The notes beneath the pieces were generated by a model that did not search any database, was not told the origin of the DNA, and saw only the letters and a list, made by a program, of their open reading frames with translations. Below, piece after piece: positions 1 to 8,438 of a DNA stretch of 64,000 nt. Position numbers and translations under genes: made by a program. This DNA comes from Rhodovulum robiginosum (GTDB lineage: Bacteria; Pseudomonadota; Alphaproteobacteria; Rhodobacterales; Rhodobacteraceae). The stretch spans positions 287,001 to 351,000 of the forward strand of contig NZ_RWGU01000048.1 of assembly GCF_003944755.1 (NCBI RefSeq). The letters run 5' to 3'. Within the stretch, counting starts at the first letter, position 1; every line of letters begins with the position of its first letter.

Positions 1-314
1 TGCACGGCGGTACGATCCTGTCGGGCGCCCGCTTCGGTGCCGAACGCGAGCTGGAGCAGATCTACGACCGGGGCACGGCGGCCGAGCGGACGGCGCTGTT
101 CTGGCGCTGGACGATGGGCTTCAACGCCACGATCGAAGGCATCCATCGCTGGGCGTGGTGGTTCGCGGTGCTGACCCCGATTACCGGCGGCATCGGCATC
201 CTGTTGTCGGGCACCGTGGTCGACAACTGGTTCATCTGGGCCCAGGAGCATCACTTCGCGCCTGAGTATATCGCACCCTACGGCTACGAAGCCTATACTG
301 GGCAAGGAGGCTGA
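1..314 (+). CDS. pufM: Photosynthetic reaction centre M subunit (C-terminal part)
   Basis: C-terminal third of the reaction-centre M protein; the start lies before the window. With PufL this integral membrane protein holds the bacteriochlorophyll special pair, QA and the non-haem iron. The 103 visible residues begin at the histidine equivalent to His219 of Rhodobacter sphaeroides PufM. The iron-ligand glutamate in RELEQ follows 15 residues later, then the IHRWAWW histidine (His266 equivalent) and the last membrane helix with [15 protein letters not shown]. The tail after the last helix is long, as is common where a cytochrome subunit rather than PufX follows. An AAGGAGG near its end serves pufC, which starts one base after the stop, so the two genes belong to one puf operon. 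Confidence 0.97.
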   Translation, partial: HGGTILSGARFGAERELEQIYDRGTAAERTALFWRWTMGFNATIEGIHRWAWWFAVLTPITGGIGILLSGTVVDNWFIWAQEHHFAPEYIAPYGYEAYTGQGG

Positions 315-315
315 C

Positions 316-1404
316 ATGCTGAGAATCCCCAAATGGTACAAACAATGGTCCGCGGATAATCCGACCAAGCTTTACGGCCCGGGGATCGTTGTCGGTACGA
401 TTGGCTTTGCGGTGATCGTCGCGGTGTCTGCGGTGGTCTTCACCAACCCCTACAAGACGACCGACTTCCAGACCGGTCCGCGGGGCATCGGGATGGCCGT
501 GTCCAAGTTCGTCAAGGACAACCCGCAGGACGATCCCTACGCTGCGCAATACGTTGCCTACGAGCGTGTCGAGGTGCCGGAAGGCACCCCGACCGCGGCC
601 GAGGCCTACGGTGACAGCGTGGTCGCCTTCGGTGACATGGACCAGGCCAACTTCGACCAACTCACCAAGGCTATGAGCGAGTGGACCGGTGCCGATATCG
701 TGCTTTACGATAACGGCGAGGTTGACGCGAACATGCTCGAGGTGACCCAGAACTGCATCGAGCTGACGCAGTACCTGAACACCGACTGGGACGGTCACAA
801 CCTGGCCTCTGACGGGCGTGGCGTGAACTGCTACACCTGCCACCGGGGCGAGCCGATCCCGCCGCAGTCGTGGTTCAAGGCCGGTGCCGTGAACGCTTCG
901 GCGACGGGCTGGGCGGCGATCCAGAACCGGGTGATGCTCGACAACAAATACACCCAGAGCGAGTTCACCTCGCTGCCGGTGGATGCCGTCGAAAAGTTCC
1001 TGCTCGATGGCGAGAGCATCAAGGTGCACGACCTGGAATCGAGGGTCAACACGTTGCCCGGCGATCCCACCTGGCAGAATGCCGAGCGTACCTTCTCGTT
1101 GATGAACCATCAGTCCAACTCGCTGGACGTGGGCTGTGTCTACTGCCACAACACCCGTGCCTTCTACGACGGCACCCAGGTGACGCCGCAGTGGTCCAGC
1201 ACCATCACAGCGCAGCAGATGCTGATCGACATCAACCAGTATTACCTGGAACCGCGCGCCGAGCTTCTGCCGGCCTCGAGCCTGGGTGACGAGGGCGATG
1301 CCGGCAAGGCCAACTGCGCCACCTGCCACATGGGTGTCGTCAGCCCGCTGAACGGCCGGAACATGGTCGCCGAGTGGCCGGAACTGGCCGCGCCGCTCGA
1401 GTAA
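316..1404 (+). CDS. pufC: Reaction-centre cytochrome c subunit, triheme form
   Basis: Periplasmic multihaem cytochrome that re-reduces the photo-oxidised special pair. Residues about 22-43 form one hydrophobic anchor with no lipobox cysteine, so it is probably held by an uncleaved membrane helix. Usual PufC proteins carry four CXXCH motifs. Here only three are present: C172-H176, C274-H278 and C334-H338. The segment where the first motif belongs (around residues 126-140) reads GADIVLYDNGEVD and has no cysteine or histidine. Met263 sits 11 residues before the third-haem motif and His161 matches the usual bis-His ligand of haem 4. The position expected to be the axial Met of haem 2 is Cys147. 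Haem 1, the one farthest from the special pair, is therefore lost. I recall the same pattern (three haems, an unusual Cys ligand) from Rhodovulum sulfidophilum. Confidence 0.96.
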   Translation: MLRIPKWYKQWSADNPTKLYGPGIVVGTIGFAVIVAVSAVVFTNPYKTTDFQTGPRGIGMAVSKFVKDNPQDDPYAAQYVAYERVEVPEGTPTAAEAYGDSVVAFGDMDQANFDQLTKAMSEWTGADIVLYDNGEVDANMLEVTQNCIELTQYLNTDWDGHNLASDGRGVNCYTCHRGEPIPPQSWFKAGAVNASATGWAAIQNRVMLDNKYTQSEFTSLPVDAVEKFLLDGESIKVHDLESRVNTLPGDPTWQNAERTFSLMNHQSNSLDVGCVYCHNTRAFYDGTQVTPQWSSTITAQQMLIDINQYYLEPRAELLPASSLGDEGDAGKANCATCHMGVVSPLNGRNMVAEWPELAAPLE

Positions 1405-1412
1405 ACGAACAC

Positions 1413-1439
1413 GGCCGGGCGCGGGTTTCCGCCCCGGCC
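1413..1439 (+). other. Imperfect GC hairpin after pufC
   Basis: GGCCGGGC at 1413-1420 pairs with GCCCCGGCC at 1431-1439 with one bulged C. No run of T follows, so it is more likely an mRNA 3' stabilising structure of the puf transcript than a terminator. The real terminator lies about 80 bases further on. Confidence 0.4.
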
Positions 1440-1520
1440 ATATTCCATCGGGCCCTTAACGGGGTCCGATATTCGGGGCCTCCACACCCCGGTTCCCTTC
1501 CTGTCAGACACAGGACACTG

Positions 1521-1559
1521 GCGCCGTGTGGAGATACAAAACCACACGGCGCTTTTTTT
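1521..1559 (+). terminator. Intrinsic terminator between pufC and dxs
   Basis: GCGCCGTGTGG (1521-1531) and CCACACGGCGC (1542-1552) form a perfect 11-bp stem with a 10-base loop, followed directly by seven T (1553-1559). This is a textbook rho-independent terminator for the puf operon. It ends only 17 bases before the dxs start codon, so dxs transcripts must either read through it or start within or just before it. Confidence 0.9.
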
Positions 1560-1576
1560 ATCGCGGGAGAAGAGAA

Positions 1577-3496
1577 ATGAACACACCGCTGACCCCCACC
1601 CTGGACCGCGTCGCCGGTCCGGCCGACCTTCGCTCGATGAACCTGGGCGAGCTCTCCACGCTCGCCCGCGAGTTGCGACAAGAGGTGATTTCGGTGGTCA
1701 GCGAAACCGGCGGGCATCTGGGCTCGTCGCTGGGTGTGGTCGAGTTGACCGTGGCGCTGCACGCGGTCTTCAACACGCCCTTCGACAAGCTCGTCTGGGA
1801 CGTCAGCCACCAGTGCTATCCGCACAAGATCCTGACCGGGCGGCGCGACCGTATGCACACCCTGCGTCAGGGCGGCGGCCTGGCGGGGTTCTGCAAGCGC
1901 ACCGAAAGCGAGTTCGACCCGTTCGGCGCCGGCCACAGCTCGACCTCGATCTCGGCCGCGCTGGGCTTTGCCGTCGGCCGCGACATGGGCCTGCCCACAG
2001 GCGATTCCATCGCGGTGATCGGCGACGGTTCGATCAGCGCCGGCATGGCCTACGAGGCGCTGAACAACGCCGGCCACGAAAACCGCCGGCTGTTCGTGAT
2101 CCTCAACGACAACGAGATGTCGATCGCCCCGCCCGTGGGTGCGATGTCGAAATATCTCTCGGGCCTTTACGCCGACACGCCGCTGGGCAAGCTGAAGGAC
2201 ATGGCCGAAGATTTCGAGGCCGCCCTTCCCGGCCCGATCCGCGAAGGCGCGCGCCGCGCGCGCCAGCTCGTCACCGGGTTCCCCGGCGGCGGCACGCTGT
2301 TCGAGGAACTGGGGTTCGACTATATCGGCCCGATCGACGGGCATGACATGAGCCAGCTCATGGCCGTGATGCGCGCCGCGCGGGCGCGCGCCGCGGGGCC
2401 GGTGCTGATCCATGTCTGCACCGTCAAGGGCAAGGGCTACCGCCCCGCCGAGACCGCGGCCGACAAGTATCACGGCGTGTCGAAATTCGACGTCGTCTCG
2501 GGCGCGCAGAAAAAATCGAAGGGCAACGCGCCCTCCTACACCTCGGTTTTCGGACAGACCCTGACAGACGAGGCCGCGCGCGAGTCGCGGGTGGTCGCGG
2601 TCACCGCGGCGATGCCCTCGGGGACCGGGCTGAACATCATGCAGGACCGGTTCCCGGCGCGCGTCTTCGACGTGGGTATCGCCGAACAGCACGCTGTGAC
2701 CTTTGCCGGCGGCATGGCCGCGTCGGGGCTAAAGCCGTTCTGCGCGATCTACTCGACCTTCCTGCAGCGCGGGTACGACCAGTTGGTGCATGACGTCGTG
2801 CTGCAAAAGCTGCCGGTCCGCTTTGCCATCGACCGCGCGGGGCTGGTGGGCGCGGACGGATCGACCCATGCGGGTGCCTTCGACCTCAGCTATCTTTGCT
2901 GTCTGCCCGGTCTCACGGTGATGGCCGCGGGCGACGAGGCGGAACTCAAGCACATGGTCGCCACCGCCGCGGCCTATGACGAGGGGCCCATCGCCTTCCG
3001 CTACCCGCGGGGCGAAGGGCTGGGCGTCGAGATGCCCGAGCGGGGCGAGGTCCTCGAGATCGGCAAGGGGCGCATCCTGCGCGAGGGCAGCCAGGTCGCG
3101 CTGCTGTCGCTGGGCGCGCCGCTGGGCGACGCGCTTAAGGCGGCCGAGGCGCTGGAGGCGCGCGGCATCTCGGTTACCGTGGCCGATGCACGTTTCGCCA
3201 AGCCGATGGATACCGACCTGATTGCCCAACTGGTCGCTCATCATGCGGCGCTGATCACCATCGAGCACGGCTCGGAGGGTGGGTTCGGTGCGCAGGTGCT
3301 GCACTGGCTGGCACGCACCGGACGGCTGGACAAGGGGCTGGCGGTGCGCACCATGACCCTGCCCGATACCTTTATAGAGCAGGCCAGCCCGGCGGCGATG
3401 TATGCCGAGGCGAAACTGACCGCCGACGACATTGCCGACACCGCGCTCTCGGCGCTCGGCGTGGCCCCGGCCCAGTTCGGCACGGCCCGCGCCTGA
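1577..3496 (+). CDS. dxs: 1-deoxy-D-xylulose-5-phosphate synthase
   Basis: First enzyme of the MEP isoprenoid pathway: condenses pyruvate with glyceraldehyde 3-phosphate, using thiamine diphosphate, to give DXP. It acts in the cytosol. At 639 residues it has the normal family length. The thiamine-binding motif GDGSISAG begins at residue 149 and continues into [13 protein letters not shown]. The pyrimidine-binding domain has the [16 protein letters not shown] motif, and the C-terminal transketolase-like domain has SEGGFGAQV. The ATG at 1577 follows GGGAGAAGAG; an upstream in-frame GTG would place 17 residues across the terminator stem and is unlikely. A dxs gene next to puf fits the demand for phytyl or geranylgeranyl tails and carotenoids during phototrophic growth; another dxs copy may exist elsewhere. 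Confidence 0.97.
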   Translation: MNTPLTPTLDRVAGPADLRSMNLGELSTLARELRQEVISVVSETGGHLGSSLGVVELTVALHAVFNTPFDKLVWDVSHQCYPHKILTGRRDRMHTLRQGGGLAGFCKRTESEFDPFGAGHSSTSISAALGFAVGRDMGLPTGDSIAVIGDGSISAGMAYEALNNAGHENRRLFVILNDNEMSIAPPVGAMSKYLSGLYADTPLGKLKDMAEDFEAALPGPIREGARRARQLVTGFPGGGTLFEELGFDYIGPIDGHDMSQLMAVMRAARARAAGPVLIHVCTVKGKGYRPAETAADKYHGVSKFDVVSGAQKKSKGNAPSYTSVFGQTLTDEAARESRVVAVTAAMPSGTGLNIMQDRFPARVFDVGIAEQHAVTFAGGMAASGLKPFCAIYSTFLQRGYDQLVHDVVLQKLPVRFAIDRAGLVGADGSTHAGAFDLSYLCCLPGLTVMAAGDEAELKHMVATAAAYDEGPIAFRYPRGEGLGVEMPERGEVLEIGKGRILREGSQVALLSLGAPLGDALKAAEALEARGISVTVADARFAKPMDTDLIAQLVAHHAALITIEHGSEGGFGAQVLHWLARTGRLDKGLAVRTMTLPDTFIEQASPAAMYAEAKLTADDIADTALSALGVAPAQFGTARA

Positions 3497-3522
3497 GCCG
3501 CGCCACAGCCGAAAACGACCTC

Positions 3523-3553
3523 AACGGCGGGCCCCGGGGGCCCGCCGTTTTGT
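3523..3553 (+). terminator. Intrinsic terminator after dxs
   Basis: AACGGCGGG (3523-3531) pairs with CCCGCCGTT (3541-3549), the loop being the C/G-rich stretch between them, and TTTTGTT follows. It lies 27 bases after the dxs stop. Confidence 0.8.
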
Positions 3554-3625
3554 TGCCTGCCTCTTGTTTAATCGCTTCGCTCGCCTTAGTCGTATTTTAA
3601 ATCGTGAATGTGAAAGCCCTGCGCC

Positions 3626-5389
3626 GTGCGCCTGCCCGCCTTCAAATCCGTCGCCCGCTACCTGCCGATTCTGGACTGGGGCCGCCACTACGGCATCGGA
3701 CCGCTGACCAACGACATGGTCGCCGCGGTGATCGTGACGATCATGCTGATCCCGCAATCGCTGGCCTACGCGTTGCTGGCCGGTCTGCCGGCCGAGATGG
3801 GCCTTTATGCATCGATCCTGCCGCTCGTCGCTTACGCGATTTTCGGCACGTCGCGGGCGCTGGCGGTGGGCCCGGTGGCCGTGGTGTCGCTGATGACCGC
3901 CGCGGCGGTGGGCAACCTGGCATTGCAGGGCACGGCGGAATACGCGGCCGCGGCCATCGCGCTGGCCTTTCTGTCGGGGCTTTTCCTGATCCTGCTCGGT
4001 GTTTTCAGGCTGGGGTTTCTGGCCAATTTCCTCAGCCACCCGGTAATCGCGGGGTTCATCACCGCAAGCGGCATCATCATCGCCACCAGCCAGCTCAAGC
4101 ACATCCTGGGAATCCCGGCCTCGGGCCATACCCTGCTCACGCTTCTCGGCTCGATCATGGGCAATCTCGGCCAGATCAACATCTGGACGGCGATCATCGG
4201 CATCGGCGCCACGGCGTTCCTGTTCTGGGTGCGCAAGGGGCTGAAACCGAAACTGCTGAAGGCGGGCCTGCCGCCGCGCCTGGCCGAGGTTCTGGCCAAG
4301 GCCGGGCCGGTGGCGGCTGTGGTCGTGACCACCTTCGTCACCTGGGCGCTGGGGCTCGGCAACCGGGGCGTGGCCATCGTCGGCGAGGTGCCGCAGGGCC
4401 TGCCGCCGCTCACCTTCCCCAGCTTCGACGCCGACCTGTGGACCAGCCTGATCGGCTCGGCCGTGCTGATCTCGATCATCGGCTTCGTCGAATCCGTCTC
4501 GGTCGCCCAGACGCTGGCCGCCAAGAAACGCCAGCGCATCGTGCCCGACCAGGAGCTGATCGGGCTGGGCGCGTCGAACATCGCCGCATCGGTCTCGGGC
4601 GGCTACCCGGTGACGGGGGGGTTCGCCCGTTCGGTGGTCAATTTCGATGCCGGTGCCGAGACGCCAGCGGCGGGCGCCTTTACCGCCATCGGCATCGCGG
4701 TCGCGGCCATGGCGCTGACGCCGTTGCTGTTCTTCCTGCCCAAGGCGACCCTGGCGGCGACCATTATCGTGGCGGTGCTCAGCCTCGTCGATTTCTCGAT
4801 CCTGCGCACCACCTGGGGCTATTCCAAGGCCGATTTCGCCGCCGTCGCCGCGACGATCCTGCTGACGCTGGGATACGGGGTGGAAATCGGTGTCTCGGCG
4901 GGGGTCGCGATCTCGGTGGCGCTGTATCTCTACCGCACCTCACGCCCGCATATCGCCGAGGTGGGCGTGGTGCCGGGGACCGAGCATTTCCGCAACATCC
5001 ACCGCCACGCGGTCGAGACCGACCCGGCTATCCTGACGATCCGCGTCGATGAAAACCTCTATTTCGCCAATGCCCGCTTCCTTGAGGATTACCTCTACGA
5101 CCGGGTGGTGGGCGACGAGGCTGTCAAGCACGTCATCCTCATGTGCTCGGCGGTGAACGAGATCGACACCAGCGCGCTGGAATCGCTCGAGGCGGTCAAT
5201 CACCGGCTGGGCGACATGGGGCTAAAGCTGCACCTGTCCGAGGTGAAGGGGCCGGTCATGGACCGCCTGAAAAAGACCCATTTCCTGCTGGACCTGACCG
5301 GCGACGTCTACATCTCGCAATACCAGGCATTCCGCGACCTCAGCCGCGTGCGCGAAAAGGCCGCCGAGGCCAAGGACGCCCCGGCCTAG
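3626..5389 (+). CDS. SulP/SLC26 family anion transporter with STAS domain
   Basis: Cytoplasmic-membrane transporter of the SulP family, which moves sulfate, bicarbonate or dicarboxylates; the substrate cannot be read from the sequence. The first 400 or so residues hold many hydrophobic helices with the family signature LIPQSLAYALLAGLPAEMGL near the N-terminus. Residues about 445-565 are a cytosolic STAS domain. The start is taken as GTG because an in-frame TGA lies five codons upstream and no ATG comes before the conserved N-terminus; the ribosome site is weak. It follows the dxs terminator, so it probably has its own promoter. Its stop shares the four bases CTAG with the stop of the convergent kinase gene, leaving no room for a terminator between them. 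Length (587 residues) is normal. Confidence 0.9.
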   Translation: MRLPAFKSVARYLPILDWGRHYGIGPLTNDMVAAVIVTIMLIPQSLAYALLAGLPAEMGLYASILPLVAYAIFGTSRALAVGPVAVVSLMTAAAVGNLALQGTAEYAAAAIALAFLSGLFLILLGVFRLGFLANFLSHPVIAGFITASGIIIATSQLKHILGIPASGHTLLTLLGSIMGNLGQINIWTAIIGIGATAFLFWVRKGLKPKLLKAGLPPRLAEVLAKAGPVAAVVVTTFVTWALGLGNRGVAIVGEVPQGLPPLTFPSFDADLWTSLIGSAVLISIIGFVESVSVAQTLAAKKRQRIVPDQELIGLGASNIAASVSGGYPVTGGFARSVVNFDAGAETPAAGAFTAIGIAVAAMALTPLLFFLPKATLAATIIVAVLSLVDFSILRTTWGYSKADFAAVAATILLTLGYGVEIGVSAGVAISVALYLYRTSRPHIAEVGVVPGTEHFRNIHRHAVETDPAILTIRVDENLYFANARFLEDYLYDRVVGDEAVKHVILMCSAVNEIDTSALESLEAVNHRLGDMGLKLHLSEVKGPVMDRLKKTHFLLDLTGDVYISQYQAFRDLSRVREKAAEAKDAPA

Positions 5390-5994
5390 TTGGTCACCAC
5401 CAGATCGGCAGGCAGGCGGCGCGCATCCACCAGCCGCGCGTTGGCCATGTCGTTGCCTTCGGCCCGCGCGGCGGCCTCTTCGGGGGGCAGCCCATGGTCC
5501 AGCCAGCGCGCGGTGAGGCGGTGGCGCAGCGCCGCCTCGGGCACCGACAGGTAGACCGCGACGTCCCAAAAGGGCCTCAGGTCGCGCCAGACCGGCGCAT
5601 CGAACAGCAGGTAGTTGCCTTCCAGAACCACGGTTCGGCACGCGGCCCCGACGCAGCCTGCCCCGGCAATGGCGATGTCGCGCGCGCGGTCGAAGACCGG
5701 GAAATAAACGTCCTCGGGCTCATGCAGCGCGCCGACCAGCCGCAGAAAGCCGCCCGCGTCGAAAGTTTCGGGCGCGCCCTTGCGCGGCAACAGGCCCCGT
5801 GCCGTCAGGATGCGGTTGTCGAGGTGAAACCCGTCCATCGGCACCACGCTCGCGCCAAGCGCCTCTGCCAGTGCCGAGGCCAGCGTCGATTTCCCGCTGC
5901 CGGGTGCGCCGGCAAGGGCGATCAGGCGGCGGGTCGCACATGGGGCGGGCAGCGCTGCCATGATCTGCCGCAGGGCACTGGTGTCCGGCGTCAT
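5386..5994 (-). CDS. Nucleoside/sugar kinase-like P-loop protein
   Basis: Small cytosolic P-loop kinase of 202 residues, related to the uridine kinase/pantothenate kinase/phosphoribulokinase superfamily. Walker A is GAPGSGKST at residues 29-37, and VVPMDGFHLDN follows where these kinases place a catalytic aspartate. VVLEGNYLLFD resembles the second strand motif of uridine kinases. Homologues are sometimes linked to sugar uptake (FrcK-like), but no sugar transport genes are near, so the substrate is unknown. It is convergent with the SulP gene, sharing four bases, and its upstream neighbour on the same strand is tRNA-Pro, 48 bases away. Confidence 0.8.
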   Translation of the reverse strand: MTPDTSALRQIMAALPAPCATRRLIALAGAPGSGKSTLASALAEALGASVVPMDGFHLDNRILTARGLLPRKGAPETFDAGGFLRLVGALHEPEDVYFPVFDRARDIAIAGAGCVGAACRTVVLEGNYLLFDAPVWRDLRPFWDVAVYLSVPEAALRHRLTARWLDHGLPPEEAAARAEGNDMANARLVDARRLPADLVVTN

Positions 5995-6042
5995 GTCCAG
6001 GCCTCCCGAAGGGCTGCGAGGGGTGGGGAATTTGCGGCCAAT

Positions 6043-6119
6043 TGGTCGGAGTGAGAGGATTCGAACCTCCGGCCCCTGCCTCCCGAAGACAGTGCTCTAC
6101 CAGGCTGAGCTACACTCCG
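6043..6119 (-). tRNA. tRNA-Pro (anticodon CGG)
   Basis: A 77-base cloverleaf can be drawn on the minus strand. The acceptor stem CGGAGTG pairs with CACTCCG, the T loop contains GGTTCGAATCC, the D loop contains AGCCTGGTAGA, and the anticodon loop TTCGGGA (plus-strand 6081-6087) places anticodon CGG at 6083-6085. The 3' CCA is encoded (TGG at 6043-6045 on the plus strand). CGG reads the proline codon CCG, heavily used in this GC-rich genome. Confidence 0.97.
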
Positions 6120-6125
6120 ACCGAG

Positions 6126-6178
6126 TGCACGCCGATTACAGCGGCGTGCATTGATTTGCAAGGGGGCATTCGCCCCCT
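6126..6178 (-). terminator. Two hairpins between leuB and tRNA-Pro
   Basis: TGCACGCCG (6126-6134) and CGGCGTGCA (6142-6150) form a perfect 9-bp stem. AGGGGGC (6161-6167) and GCCCCCT (6172-6178) form a second 7-bp stem with an ATTC loop, just after the leuB stop. On the minus strand the second stem is followed by TTGCAAAT, a weak T-rich tail. Together they probably end leuB transcription before the tRNA gene. Confidence 0.5.
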
Positions 6179-6185
6179 CGCGCCC

Positions 6186-7292
6186 TCAGAGGCTGGCGTC
6201 GAGCGCGGCCAGCACGGCATCGCCCATTTGGCGGGTCGAGGCGGGCGCGCCGCCCTCGGCCTGCATCAGGTCTGCGGTGCGCACGCCGTCGGCCAGCACC
6301 GTTTCCACGGCCTTTTCCAGCCGCGTCGCCTCGTCGCCCTGGTCGAAGGAATAGCGCAGCGCCATGGCGAAGCTGAGGATGCAGGCGCAGGGGTTGGCCT
6401 TGCCCTGGCCGGCGATATCGGGCGCCGAGCCATGCACGGGTTCATAGAGCGCCTTGGGCCGGCCGTTGGCCATAGGCGCGCCGAGGCTGGCCGAGGGCAA
6501 CATGCCCAAAGAACCCGTCAGCATCGCCGCCACGTCCGACAACAGATCGCCGAACAGGTTGTCGGTGACGATCACGTCGAACTGCTTGGGCCAGCGGCAA
6601 AGCTGCATGCCGCCCGCATCGGCATACATGTGCGACAGCTCGACCTCGGGATAGCTTTCGTCATGGACCTTCTGCACCACCTCGCGCCAGAGGATGCCCG
6701 ATTCCATCACGTTGGCCTTCTCCATCGAGCAGACCTTGCCCGCGCGTTTCTTCGCCAGCTCGAAGGCAGCCCGCGCCACGCGGTCGATCTCGGACTCGGT
6801 GTAGCGCTGCGTGTTGATGCCGACCCGTTCGTTGCCCTCTTCGAAGATGCCGCGCGGCTCTCCGAAATAGACGCCGGAGGTCAGCTCGCGCACGATCATG
6901 ATGTCGAGGCCCGCGACGACCTCGGGCTTGAGCGAGCTGAAATCGGCCAGCGCGTCAAAGCACTGGGCGGGGCGGAGGTTGGCGAAAAGGTCCATCTCCT
7001 TGCGCAGGCGCAACAGGCCGCGCTCGGGCTTCAGGCTGAAATCGAGAGTGTCGTATTGCGGCCCGCCCACGGCGCCCAGCAGCACCGCGTCGACCTCTTG
7101 TGCCTTGGCCATGGTCTCGTCTGACAGCGGCACGCCGTGCACATCGTAGGCCGCGCCGCCGACAAGGTCTTCGGTGACGTCGAAGGCAAGGCCGCGCTTG
7201 GCGCCGAACCAGTCGATGATGCGGCGCACCTCGGCCATCACCTCGGGGCCGATCCCGTCGCCGGGCAGGATGAGAAGGGTGGGGTTGGTCAT
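6186..7292 (-). CDS. leuB: 3-isopropylmalate dehydrogenase
   Basis: Oxidises and decarboxylates 3-isopropylmalate to 2-oxoisocaproate with NAD+, the third step of leucine synthesis, in the cytosol. The 368-residue protein begins with [13 protein letters not shown], the dinucleotide-binding start typical of isocitrate/isopropylmalate dehydrogenases. It has [14 protein letters not shown] (substrate arginine region), the metal-ligand region [10 protein letters not shown] and the [20 protein letters not shown] block that gives NAD+ preference. The gene lies downstream of leuC and leuD on the same strand but is separated from them by a membrane-protein gene and an EEP-family gene. Confidence 0.97.
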   Translation of the reverse strand: MTNPTLLILPGDGIGPEVMAEVRRIIDWFGAKRGLAFDVTEDLVGGAAYDVHGVPLSDETMAKAQEVDAVLLGAVGGPQYDTLDFSLKPERGLLRLRKEMDLFANLRPAQCFDALADFSSLKPEVVAGLDIMIVRELTSGVYFGEPRGIFEEGNERVGINTQRYTESEIDRVARAAFELAKKRAGKVCSMEKANVMESGILWREVVQKVHDESYPEVELSHMYADAGGMQLCRWPKQFDVIVTDNLFGDLLSDVAAMLTGSLGMLPSASLGAPMANGRPKALYEPVHGSAPDIAGQGKANPCACILSFAMALRYSFDQGDEATRLEKAVETVLADGVRTADLMQAEGGAPASTRQMGDAVLAALDASL

Positions 7293-7349
7293 GGGCGGTG
7301 TCCTCGGCTGAAAGGCTGCACGAGGGCGTATCCGCTCGGCCCCGAGGGG

Positions 7350-8438
7350 TCAAGGCAGGGCGATGTCGACCCAGACCAGCCGGTGGCGCGAGGCGCGCGC
7401 GGCCTCCTCGGCCGCCGGTCCGTCGGCGGGCCAATGGACCCCGGCACCCAGCACGCGGAACGCGGCATCGGGCAAGACATAATCGACACGCAGGTTGCCC
7501 GGCCCGTCTTCGGGCCAGTCGACCGTGTCATGCGCCGGCTCGCCCCGCTGCCCGTCGCCCGCGCCGGCCTGCCGGGCGCCGTCGCTGCCGGGTAGCGGGT
7601 CCTGAAGGCGCGGATGGGCCAGCAGCGCGGCAATCGCCCCATGGCGGCCCGCGCCGTCGGCCGGGTCCAGGTTGGCATCGCCCATCAGCACCACGGGCCC
7701 CGCGGGCGCAGGCGCGCCGGGCAGTGCCCCGTCGAGATAAAGCGACCAGAGGCGCAGCTCGTCGCGGTTGCGCAGGCCGTTACGGTCCTCCGGCCCGTCA
7801 AAGACCGGGGGCGTGGCATGAAAGGCGAGGATGTGCAGCACCGTGCCGGCCACCTGCACCGGCACGTCCCAATGCGCGGTATTCGACAGGCGTTGCACCG
7901 ACTGCGCCCCGGCGCTGGGAAAGGGCCGCCCGTCGAGCACGGGCAGGGTGGCGCCGGGCAGGTCGGCCCACAGGAGCGATGAGAAATCGCGCACCGCGCG
8001 CGGATCGACCGGATAGCGCGACAACAGCGCCAGCCCCCCCTGGCCGGGAAAATGCCCAAAGCCCTGCGCGTCGCCCGGCCCATGGCGCTGGCCATCGCCG
8101 TCGAGATCGGCGCCGCTGGGCTGTCCGCTGTTGGGAGGTCGCGCAAAGCGGTGAGCGTAGGGCGCGCCCTGCGCCGCCAGACGGTCGGCCAGTGCGTTCA
8201 GCGCGGCGCCGTCATGATCGTAATCGACCCCCTGCAGCAGCAGGATATCGGGGTCGGCCCGCGCGATCACCGCGGCGAGGGCGGCGACCTGCGCATCGTC
8301 GCCCGCGGCGATGTCGGCCAGCATGAGGCCGGGGCCGCGTCGGGAAAGCTCGGTGTTGTAACTTGCCACCCGCAGCGTGTCGGCAGCCGCTGGACCCAGC
8401 GCCAGCGCAAGCGCCAGCGCCAGCGCGGTGGCGCTCAG
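7350..8438 (-). CDS. Endonuclease/exonuclease/phosphatase family protein, likely CTG start
   Basis: Secreted or periplasmic member of the EEP fold (DNase I-like nucleases and phosphatases); substrate unknown. A hydrophobic signal-like segment (ATALALALALALGPAAAD) is followed by VASYNTEL, DPDILLLQGVDYD, GDANLDPAD and RVDYVLP, which match the metal and catalytic motifs of the fold, with Gln-Gly where many members have Gln-Glu. The start is odd. The reading frame opens at 8567, deep inside the upstream gene, but a start there would put about 43 arginine-rich residues before the signal segment. No ATG, GTG or TTG exists between that point and the signal segment. The CTG at 8438-8436 overlaps the upstream TGA as CTGA, the place where ATGA overlaps normally sit, so I take it as the start (362 residues). 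Confidence 0.75.
   Translation of the reverse strand: MSATALALALALALGPAAADTLRVASYNTELSRRGPGLMLADIAAGDDAQVAALAAVIARADPDILLLQGVDYDHDGAALNALADRLAAQGAPYAHRFARPPNSGQPSGADLDGDGQRHGPGDAQGFGHFPGQGGLALLSRYPVDPRAVRDFSSLLWADLPGATLPVLDGRPFPSAGAQSVQRLSNTAHWDVPVQVAGTVLHILAFHATPPVFDGPEDRNGLRNRDELRLWSLYLDGALPGAPAPAGPVVLMGDANLDPADGAGRHGAIAALLAHPRLQDPLPGSDGARQAGAGDGQRGEPAHDTVDWPEDGPGNLRVDYVLPDAAFRVLGAGVHWPADGPAAEEAARASRHRLVWVDIALP

Noticed and set aside
3604-5052. Second long plus-strand frame over the SulP gene
   Set aside because: Arginine/glycine-rich translation without hydrophobic helices; the SulP frame carries all family motifs.
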